In this document: one piece after another, positions 9,197 through 16,401 of the stretch
Layout of the letters: every line of letters begins with the position of its first letter
Numbering within the stretch: the stretch's first letter is position 1
Assembly: GCA_003427395.1 (NCBI GenBank)
Contig: BFEA01000389.1
Span: forward strand, 199,504-220,687
DNA: 21,184 bases
From: Chara braunii
Lineage: Eukaryota; Streptophyta; Charophyceae; Charales; Characeae
Reading direction: 5' to 3'
Made by a program: the position numbers and the translations under genes
Notes under the pieces: generated by a model
Told to the model about the DNA's origin: nothing
The model's input: the letters and a program-made list of their open reading frames with translations, nothing else
Database searches by the model: none

Positions 9197-9632
9197 CCCC
9201 ATAACTCTCTTAGTGCGGGATGCGACGAGCACCGCGCGCGCGAACTTAGTATAAGATCGTGAGGGCGTTGGACCTACACATACTATCCCGCTATGCGGCT
9301 CTACGCGAGTAATCGCAATGACGGCGCATTATGTGGTGCCCATACCCAAGTGGCCTATTCCGAGCCAAGGGGTCACCTTCGACGCTCAGGCGTTGGCTGA
9401 AGCGCGAGCCAGAGAGGGTAATCCTTTAGCGCGAGCAAAACCGGCCTGAGAGCCTTTCCGTCTTCTGCACCCTGAGGTGTCCCAACGGGTGCGGGGCAAG
9501 ACGACCCCTAGGGCGGGAGGGGGTTTGGAGCGGTTGTGAGTTGTCTGGCGCATCACCAGCGACGCGCTGACCCTTCCGCCCAGAACTTTATCGTTCCACC
9601 AAAATAAATTGCAACAAGGAAAATAAACAGGA
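9197..9632 (+). repeat. Structured ~430-bp repeat, copy C
   Basis: This is the third copy, in the same orientation as B, starting 646 bp downstream of it. It keeps CCCATAAC, the GCGCGCGCGAACTTAGTATAAGA block, the hairpin CGACGC-TCAG-GCGTTG at 9380-9395, a following AGAGG/CCTTT stem, GGGGGTTTGGAG, GTTCCACCAA and the A-rich tail. Compared with A and B the hairpin stem has changed on both sides (ACAC/GTGT to ACGC/GCGT) while the fold is kept. Confidence 0.65.
9250..9256 (+). promoter_or_regulatory. TATA-like box in repeat C
   Basis: TATAAGA is in the conserved ACTTAGTATAA block shared with copy B. A promoter role is inferred only. Confidence 0.2.
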
Positions 9633-9639
9633 ATTGGCG

Positions 9640-10150
9640 AGAGATGCCCCCCCCTCTTCTATTCGCCCCATCCTTCGACTGACCTGTGGTACGCGGGCAC
9701 TTTAGGCCACGCTAGTTCCACGCCTAGGTACACAAGCACTGACACATACATATGCACAAGGGGAATAATTAGGTGACGATCACTTCTCACGGTCATAGTG
9801 GGGCTCCTCCCAGCCATACATACATATGCGACCTCAAGGCAGCCCAACCAAAACCCCAGGTCTTTTAACATACCCGCAATCACATCAAAAGTCAAACAAG
9901 AGTCCACACACTACACGAAGTCAACCCCAACCATTCTCTACGCTCATACCCCCTCGCTTTAGCCATACAAGCCCCAATCTCCGATCCAACCAACCAGAAT
10001 TAAATACTCAGCACCTCTGTCAAATGGCCACTCAATAAAAGTCCAGGTAAAACCCTTAACAAACAATAAAGCCACCAGGGCTAAAGCCTTTTAGGTTGAG
10101 TATGGGGAGTGAGTTGGAATTGAGTTGTAAACCGACGAATCAGCAACCGA
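9640..10150. other. No supportable gene; CA-rich, pyrimidine-biased stretch
   Basis: From 9830 to about 10070 the plus strand is rich in A and C, with many CAA and CCA words and few G, so it is strand-asymmetric. Short open frames here lack coding features. Confidence 0.5.
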
Positions 10151-10154
10151 CCTG

Positions 10155-10250
10155 TTATCAGTGACAACAGATGATAATCCTTGCAGGATTAAGCTGAACT
10201 AGCCCAAGTCCTAAATCGAATGTCCAAGAAAGGCCTGTACCATAAGACAG
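10155..10250. other. Cluster of short perfect hairpins
   Basis: Within 100 bp there are TTATCA...TGATAA (about 10155-10175), TAATCCT-TGC-AGGATTA (about 10175-10191) and CCTGT-ACCATAAG-ACAGG (near 10230-10248). The last, read on the minus strand, is CCTGT-CTTATGGT-ACAGG. It shares CTTATGG with the core of the hairpin array at 11043-11877 and may be an inverted relative. Confidence 0.5.
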
Positions 10251-10317
10251 GTCAATACCCAAGCTAAATCATCAGCATATGGGGGATGATGCTCCATAGC
10301 ACACTCTCACCTAAGTG

Positions 10318-10383
10318 TCCTGTCAACCAAGTCAAAGCCTACCCTTAAGCCAGTGCCCAGGCAAAGGTAGACTAACGACAGGA
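10318..10383. other. Three-tier nested stem
   Basis: TCCTGTC at 10318-10324 pairs with GACAGGA at 10377-10383. Inside it CTACC at 10339-10343 pairs with GGTAG at 10366-10370. Inside that GCC at 10349-10351 can pair with GGC at 10360-10362. Part of the outer arm (CCTGTCAACC) recurs near 10892. This is consistent with a folded RNA, but there is only one copy to judge. Confidence 0.4.
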
Positions 10384-10439
10384 TTTCCCCTATTAAGGGT
10401 GGATTGCCAAAATCGCCACCTGTCAAAATACAATCTAAT

Positions 10440-10750
10440 TCCTCTAAATCGAGAGAATTTCGGCAGCGCTTCCCGTAGGAAAAGTGTCTTTTCAGAATTT
10501 ATATCTGCCCAAATATCAAAACAGGAATAGTCTTTGACTTTCTCAAGTCCAATTTTGTTTAACTCTCTGAACTAGCAAAAATTTGGGCAGCACTCCCTTT
10601 AGAAAAGGAGACTCTCTAGATTTTTACTAAGCCATATATAATCTTTAGACAAGTTGAACTTTGACAAGTCAAAATTTGACTAACTCTTTGGATTTGCAGA
10701 AATTTTGGCAGCGCTTCCCGTAGAGAAAGTAGCTTACCAAAATTTATACA
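10440..10750. repeat. Three direct repeats of ~122 bp with a GGCAGC core
   Basis: GGCAGC occurs at 10462, 10586 and 10707 (spacing 124 and 121). It lies within aATTTyGGCAGCgCTTCCCgTAGgaAAAG-type blocks. Each is preceded by an AACTCT-like segment and followed about 30 bp later by an AnTTTAT...GCC segment. A fainter fourth unit may begin near 10832. Copies 1 and 3 are closest. I see no open frame through them. Confidence 0.7.
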
Positions 10751-11042
10751 GAGCCAAGTACGGTAAAAAATCCCTGAAAATGCGAGAATCGATCTAAGTA
10801 AAAAGAAACTTAGCTCAGAAAATACAGGAATTGACCTAACTCCTATCGCTCTAGCACGAGGCAAGCCTCTAAAGCAACTACCTGTCAACCTTACACTCAA
10901 ACCAAGTAGTAGCCTCACTTAGCCTCATGCAGGCCAAACCACAAAGGTAAGTACTCTCGTCACCCCAAATCAATCTTTGCAACCAATTGTTCGTAACTTC
11001 TCAATGCTTTATCCCCTTATACCCAGCTTACATAGGGCATAA

Positions 11043-11877
11043 AGTCAAGCCGTCCAATCTTATGGAACTTGCCTGACTCAGCCATCGAGTATACACGAAC
11101 AAGTTGCACAACTACATAGGGTAAGCACTCTCTTCTTTTTGGGCATATGACTAAGCCGTTCATCTTAGAACAAGGCTTAGTCGCCCTGAACTGTTTAATA
11201 TCCAATTTATATATACCTCTCTGCGCTTAGTCTTTCAAATGGACATAGGGCTGATCCGCTCATCTTAGAACATTGTTCAGCCTGTCCAAGTTTACCTTCA
11301 ATTGTACTCTTAGTTATATCCTCTTCATTTCATGATAAGCTATAGCCAGGCCGTCCAATCTTATGGAACCCATGCCTAACTAGCCTGTTCATAAATAAGA
11401 TAGTATATAAAATATAGTCAAAATTTAGCCTTTTGGGTTCCAGCATGTGCGAGGCATTGGGCCAGACCGTCCAATCTTATGGAACTGGTCTGGTCCTCTG
11501 CCAGGTTCGTTTCTCTCTGATCCCACAGTGTGCGGCATGAGTCCAAGGCCGTCTAATCTTATAAACATGCCCTGCCCTTAGTGAGAATTACTCCCTCAGA
11601 ATAAAACAGGAAGGGGCTGAGCCGTCCAATCTTATGGACTTGTTCAGGCCTCCTTAATCAAAAACAAAAGAAACAGAACAGACCCCAATCAAACATGGCA
11701 ACCAAACCCTCCAATCTTATGGTACAGGTCCGGCTCCTAAAAAGTCAGCCACAGTCAAACCTTCATAATTCAGAGCAATCAGACCGTCCAATCTTATGGA
11801 ACTGGTCTGACTCTCCATGCAAACTCAAAAATAAACATAACGGTCAGGCCGTCCAATCTTATGGAACTGGTCTGACC
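11043..11877. repeat. Array of ten hairpins with invariant ATCTTA loop and covarying stems
   Basis: Copies lie near 11043, 11141, 11241, 11339, 11453, 11534, 11611, 11700, 11772 and 11842. Spacing is about 100 bp for the first four and 70-114 bp later. The core is CCGTCCAATCTTATGGAAC, or CCGTTCATCTTAGAAC in the second copy. Flanking stems differ but pair: AGTCAAGC/GCCTGACT (one mismatch), GACTAAGCC/GGCTTAGTC, GGCTGA/TCAGCC, AGGC/GCCT, CCAGACC/GGTCTGG, TCAGACC/GGTCTGA, and GGTCAGGCC/GGTCTGACC (one wobble). The apical stem also covaries (TCCA/TGGA against GTTC/GAAC). Outer stems recur beyond a 5' bulge: GGGC/GCCC, GGACA/TGTCC, AGAG/CTCT. Copies 6, 7 and 8 are weak. The intervals between copies are unrelated to one another. 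There is no open frame. Confidence 0.9.
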
Positions 11878-11879
11878 CC

Positions 11880-12630
11880 ATAGGACCCATTCACGCTCAA
11901 GCAAAACCACCTTTCACCCACCCTTCCTCGAGATACAACCTCTTGTATTCACAATCTGCCTTAAGGCAATCAATAAAACTGAAATTGAGATTGCACATGC
12001 ATTCCTTTATTTAGTCTGACTTGTGTCCTGCCAGTCATCCTTAAGTCAAAATAGGGGTACACGCAACGTACTCAGTCAAACATAGCAAGACATACAAGTA
12101 GGGGTTATACCAGGGTATATAGAGGGAAGGCAATGGTTACCTTTCAATTCCCTGCCTCCAGAGCCTCGCCTAGGCTCCGGCAGAGCTCCTGCAATCGGTG
12201 GGGCGAACCTCCCACAGAGGCCTTGGCGCGGATTACGGGTTGCAATTCCGCCTGCCGCCCTCCTCTCAGAACCAAACAGACTAGATTTAGAGTAAGAAGG
12301 GCAGACACAGGAAGTTCGAGTCGCTCAGATATAAGAAGGGTACGCTCATACTCGTGTGAGAGGGCCTTGTTACCTTCATGCGCCTGAGGGCCCCGCAATG
12401 GTGGCCAATGCGCCGAATAGCTTGGTCAACCGAAACCAACTTGCCACCCGTTGACTCTCTGGCGACTTCTCCAATTCGCGACAAAGACCTCCCTTCTGAA
12501 ATCCACTCTCTCCAGCGGGCACAGTCACCCCGTTGTCATTGTCAACGAGATGGGCTTCCCATTGGCTACTAAACAGCCCGCCGTTCACGAAACAGCCCTC
12601 CAAACCCGCTGATCGCCCCCTACTCTCTAA
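11880..12630. other. No supportable gene
   Basis: Overlapping frames are open on both strands around 12130-12600, with products lacking motifs. GTTCGAGTC near 12314 resembles a tRNA B-box, but there is no cloverleaf around it. Confidence 0.45.
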
Positions 12631-13884
12631 GCCCAGCGAGGTGAACCCAACCTCGGCCAGGTAAGCGTTCAGTCTGCAGCCCTACCGCTGATCTCACGCC
12701 ACTCCGGAAAACAAGACGGTTGCGTACCGGCCAGCCAGATCATTCGGGCAGCAAAGTTCTGCTCCTGCTATTTGCCTACCGCTAGTCACCCGGTGGCATG
12801 AGCAGCATCCCGATCGACAGCGAGGATAACACCCCCCACGGTCGGCTCCACTGTACCTCACTTCCCCTCGTGCCTGTCGCTCACTTTCCCGACATGGCTG
12901 GTCAATGGCCCTAGCCAGGTAAATGCTCACTGCAGTCCGCCTATCGCTAGCTCGGTTGACAGGCTGCGCAGTGCAGTGGCCAGCGGGCAAGTCTCCACCC
13001 TCGCGGCTACCCTCACAGTATCTCGCCGATAGAATCAAGCAACGCACCCGCCAACGATTGAGTCCACAGCGTCACCGCTGTTGGTTCCCGCCACGCACCG
13101 AGCCAGGGAGTCACCCCGTCTTGCAGGCGTCATCACCTACAGGCACACAGACACCCTGGATCCGAGCAGCCTTGAAGTCTCGCAGCCGGCCAGCTCCCCT
13201 CCTGGCTGTTTCGATCAGTGAGATGGAAGCCCGCTGTCTCCATGCCTGTTTCCAGCCCAGCGCCGCGAATCAGCCTAACCCAACCTGTCCCGATGTGTAG
13301 CGTACCGGTCCCCTACAACCGGTGAGTCTTCACCCCCAAGCTTGGCCTCACATCCTTTCCACCAAAATGACCGGCAAGCCAAGTGAACCTTCCACCCAAA
13401 TGCATAATAACACGACAGTGTAGCTCGCCGTCCGGTCTCTCCCGCCTCCCAGCTCTGAGATGAGCCTTCTCCCTCTCACGGTATGTCGCTCACTCCGTCA
13501 GCCGTCCGCTGCCAATCGCTCGTCGTACCCCGCTTCTACACCTCCCCTCCACGCGCAGCCCCGCTTCATACAAACTCCTGGTCTACTCACTCCTTGGCCA
13601 AACCAACCCTACCATTGCACTCACCCGCCATCAGAACCCCCATTTCGACTCCTTCCCCGCCCGTTTCGGTCAAGGAGCGGGTGAGGCACTCACCCCTTGC
13701 TCCCCCTTCTTCATATCTCGAATGCACCTGGCGCTAAACCCGAGCAGGTTCATTCCCACATCTAATCAGTTGTTCCTCTGGGCGCAGCCTACGTTCAATA
13801 CACCATAGAATCTACACCCCCTCCCCTAAATCTAACTCTACTAACTAAATCGCACTACTCCAAAACGTCATCCTTGCCCCTTTA

Positions 13885-13914
13885 CTCACTCAATTTCATA
13901 AGGTATCGAGTGAG
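13885..13914. other. Hairpin CTCACTC / GAGTGAG
   Basis: This is a perfect 7-bp stem (13885-13891 with 13908-13914) and a 16-nt loop. The stem sequence resembles that of the hairpins at 14053-14107. Confidence 0.6.
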
Positions 13915-14052
13915 CTTTCGTTATTTCTCCTGTTCGGCATAGCCTTCTGCGCGCTACCCACTTCTTCTCTATCTCCTCTTCTACTGACTCTTTACTAAAA
14001 CTAACATCAGATCTAGGTTCGCACCGCCCAGAAAAATTAGTCTACCATCTTA

Positions 14053-14121
14053 TTTCACTCGATTCCTTCGAGAATCGAGTGAAATCTCGATTCCTTCGAG
14101 AATCGAGTGAAATCTCGATTC
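14053..14121. repeat. 28-bp tandem repeat of a perfect hairpin
   Basis: TTTCACTCGATTC at 14053-14065 pairs with GAATCGAGTGAAA at 14072-14084, a perfect 13-bp stem with loop CTTCGA. A second hairpin follows at 14086-14107 (CTCGATTC/GAATCGAG, same loop), and a third half-unit starts at 14114. The period is 28 bp. The stems could extrude as a cruciform or fold in RNA. Confidence 0.85.
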
Positions 14122-14719
14122 TTCACTCCTTACTCTTTCTCCTTCCCGACACTCTCCGCGCACCCCCTTTTGCAGTAAACTCACATCCTACTAACTAATC
14201 AGCCAATCTAACCTTTCCGTTGCACTCGCCCAATGCCAAAACCCCTGGATCGCACTTTCTCCCTCTCGATTCCGTTCCGGATCGAGAGTGGAGTGCATTC
14301 TTCAGTGCGCCCGGCTCTTTCTTCCGCCATCTTATTTTTTGAATGCACCTGGCGCAATACTCAGCCAGGTTCATCCCCCCCACGATTCCTGTCCGCTGTT
14401 ACCTGTCGCCTCGCCGTGCGACCTCGGCGCCCGTACCCCGCAACTCTGCGCTATCGTCCGCCGCGACAGTTAGTCGTTCTGAGGGGGACTTCGGCAGCAA
14501 CCAACTACTAGACAGTTCGATTAGTCTTTCGCCCCTAACCCCAAGTCCGACGAACGATTTGCACGTCAGTATCGGTGCGCACCTCCACCAGAGCTTCCTC
14601 TGGCCCTCGCTCCACAGCCCCAGCTACCCTGCGGCTGCCCAGCCGGACCCCCGCCGCCCGCTCTCATCCCCGCATGAACCTGGCGGGGCCCCCGACTGGG
14701 TTCTCCTCCCTCTCTGCGC

Positions 14720-15600
14720 GCCCCCCCCCCCGCCTGGCTCCGGGGCCATGCAAGTCTTTTCTGTATCGTTCCAATTTAAACAGATGTCCCGAAGGACTTA
14801 ACCACAGCTGACCCCCCGCGGTACCACGCCATCCGCGGCCCTTCAAAATCTGGGCAGCCAGCCACGGCACCGCGCCCCAAACCAAAGCAGGACCGTGAGT
14901 AATAAATAAAAAAAATAGCATTAATAATAATAAAGAAGGGCAAGTATAAAATAAAGTAGCATAAACAGAAATCCTTAGACAGGGTGCGGGGGTAAAGTCC
15001 CATCGGTCCCATGGACCGGCCCCGTCGCCGCACTGGCTCAACAAAACCAGAGGGGGATAACCCAGTAGGGCCCTCAACCCCTCGGTTTCCTCTATAATGC
15101 CTTGCTGGTGCTGCACCGACGCCCTCTGGCCTCGATCCCTACACTAGCGCCGCAATAGCCCAATACCGTAACCAATAGGGCTAAGCCCAAGCCTGGTACC
15201 ATAGAGCGCGAACTTCCATATGAGGTAGCGCCACACCGTCCCTAGGCTTGGGAAAAACAGCCCAGGCCTTCTCTTCCTTCCTGCAACTAGCGCGCCAAGA
15301 CCCGGCACCCGCGCCAGCCTACTTGGACCCCGCCGTGGCCGCCACGTGCGCCTATCGGCGTGCCAGTCCTTCCGTCGGTCACGCATGCCAATAAAAAATG
15401 AACCCTTGCCCCTTAACCAAACCCGTAACATGCTCGGGTCGGTCGACTAGACCGGCCGCCCATTCAATTATAAAAATCACACACGCGCCTTAATATTGCG
15501 CGCCCACATACCCCGTACTCAATCGAGGCGGGTCCCTAACGCGACCGCACCTCGCAGGGCGTATCTTGACCAAAGCATTTCTCCTATTACCTGCAAAAAC
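14720..15600. other. No supportable gene; right part of the insertion
   Basis: Several minus-strand frames are open at 14664-15431 but have no motif. An A/T-rich island with AATAATAATAAA words lies at 14899-14960. GTCGGTCGACTAG near 15436 repeats a word near 8416 at the other end of the insert, but the match does not extend. Confidence 0.45.
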
Positions 15601-15608
15601 CAGGGTGG

Positions 15609-15626
15609 ATACCCTTGTAAGGGTAT
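15609..15626. other. Hairpin close to the right end of the insertion
   Basis: ATACCCTT-GT-AAGGGTAT is a perfect 8-bp stem with a 2-nt loop, ending 32 bp before the insertion boundary. Subterminal hairpins are typical of rolling-circle elements, but the flanking duplication here argues against that class. Confidence 0.6.
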
Positions 15627-15658
15627 TCGCGTCGACAACGGCTGCTCGAAAGCGATCA

Positions 15659-15665
15659 ACAACCT
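15659..15665. repeat. Target-site duplication, right copy (ACAACCT)
   Basis: This matches 7975-7981. Immediately downstream the transposase frame resumes as TCT CCT CGC. Confidence 0.8.
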
Positions 15666-16178
15666 TCTCCTCGCAGTGTCAAGATCGACGACGGGGAACC
15701 CCCGTTTGTTGGAAGAAGAAAAAATCGCCCGAAGACTAGTTTCGACCCCCTCGTGCATGTTGACGTGGACACTTTTCTTATCCTTCGCCCCTCCGACGAT
15801 GATTTGTCCAGCGGTGTGCCAATCTGGGTGGGCAAAGCTCTTTCTCGGGTGGTTGTTGATTATAATTCGCAGAATTATTATCAAGTGCTAGTGGAATATT
15901 GGGTGCCGACTAGGAGAGCTAATTCGCTCGAACAACTGTATGAGAACGCATGGGAAAAACGATGGAAAATAACTGAGCAGACACAATGGCAGGATGCTGA
16001 CTCGATCGCTTTTGGTTGGGAGAGACCGGTCCGAGGTACAAGACCATTCACGACTGGACTTGTCATTCCTTCCAGTGTTCGACTGAATGCTGAAGCTGCA
16101 CTTCTAGATCTGAGTCCTTCTGGTGAAGGGAGTGCATATGGAGGGGACAAGAGCGACGAGTGCACGTCCGCCGGATAA
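15659..16178 (+). pseudogene. Transposase C-terminal part, separated by the insertion
   Basis: From CAA CCT in the right duplication the frame reads QP-SPRSVKIDDGEPPFVGRR and continues for about 172 codons to the TAA at 16176. It contains PPFVGRR, VHVDVDTFLIL, PIWVGKALS and YQVLVEYWVPT. A 'D-hydrophobic ... (F/W)WVGKV ... V-W-x-P' arrangement ends many proteins of this transposase type, as I recall the family. No internal stop is present in this half. An in-frame TAA at 15618 lies inside the insertion. Joined to the upstream half, the whole gene would encode about 970 residues. The GTG at 15753 is an internal valine, not a start. Confidence 0.75.
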
Positions 16179-16401
16179 AGTGAGGGAGTGAGATTTTTAA
16201 AAATAACTGTTTGGACGAACGAGAATTCGGAAGGGAGTATATTATTTTTGTGATGATTCTGCGTGGCGAATTTTGTCCACGGTCCACGGTTAAATTTTTT
16301 AAGATGGTTGGTGATGGTTCGGCAATTTCCGAAGTTAAGTTTATCATGAAGGTGATTTTTCTACTATTTCCACATTTCATTTTCATTTGTGTTTGCATTT
16401 C

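Larger units (their letters stand above)
12637..14703. repeat. Hairpin family III around CCAGGT / ACCTGG, five copies
   Basis: The copies are: CGAGGT-GAACCCA-ACCTCG at 12637-12655 followed by CCAGGTAAGCG; GGCT...AGCC then CCAGGTAAATG near 12896-12926; GAATG-c-ACCTG...CAGGT-t-CATTC at 13720-13755; ATG-c-ACCTGGC...GCCAGGT-t-CAT at 14343-14374; and GAACC...GGTTC at 14676-14703. The two middle copies keep an identical single C/T mismatch in the stem. The last keeps the surrounding words (ATGaACCTGGCG) but has re-paired its base. Confidence 0.6.
13600..14720. repeat. Three long direct repeats carrying the family III hairpin and an upstream stem
   Basis: The units are about 13600-13770, 14215-14395 and 14540-14710. 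Each begins with a TTGCACTCrCCC-like or TTGCACG segment. Next comes a stem-loop: CTCCTT...AAGGAG near 13650-13676, CTCTCGAT...ATCGAGAG at 14263-14288, and CCAGAG-CTTC-CTCTGG at 14588-14603. Then come C-rich sequence and the ATGCACCTGGCG or ATGAACCTGGCG hairpin. The upstream stems share no sequence yet occupy the same place. No gene is seen in 12,640-15,600. Confidence 0.55.
7982..15658. mobile_element. 7.7-kb non-coding insertion inside the transposase gene
   Basis: Both edges are defined by the disrupted reading frame and by the 7-bp direct repeat ACAACCT. The left end reads CAATAAAATTTCTGG and the right end GAAAGCGATCA. I see no terminal inverted repeat, no matching long direct repeats at the two ends, and neither TG...CA ends nor a CTRR end. 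A perfect 8-bp hairpin lies 32 bp inside the right end. No reading frame in the insert resembles a transposase, reverse transcriptase or integrase. Its content is repeat B, repeat C, a ~122-bp triplet repeat, the ATCTTA hairpin array and hairpin-bearing repeats up to 14.7 kb. It could be one non-autonomous element or a composite of nested ones; the single duplication favours one event for the outer boundary. Confidence 0.75.

Noticed and set aside
11043-11877. CRISPR array
   Set aside because: There is periodic repetition with unrelated intervals, but the repeats are imperfect (some copies heavily changed), intervals are 50-95 bp and uneven, the bases next to each core are self-complementary rather than spacer-like, no cas gene is present and the setting is eukaryotic.
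12290-12340. tRNA or SINE B-box
   Set aside because: GTTCGAGTC resembles a B-box, but no A-box at the right distance and no cloverleaf pairing can be drawn.
7982-15658. Helitron
   Set aside because: There is a near-terminal hairpin at the right end, but a 7-bp target duplication is present, the end is not CTRR, the left end lacks TC, and no Rep/helicase gene is seen.
7982-15658. LTR retrotransposon
   Set aside because: The two ends share no long direct repeat, the left end is not TG, and no gag/pol frame exists. Repeats B and C lie inside and only about 220 bp apart, too close to bracket an internal region.
15496-15891. Gene starting in the insert and crossing the right boundary
   Set aside because: This frame (and the opposite one at 15519-15884) is a shadow of the transposase C-terminus in another register; the real frame is set by PFVGRR, IWVGKA and EYWVPT.
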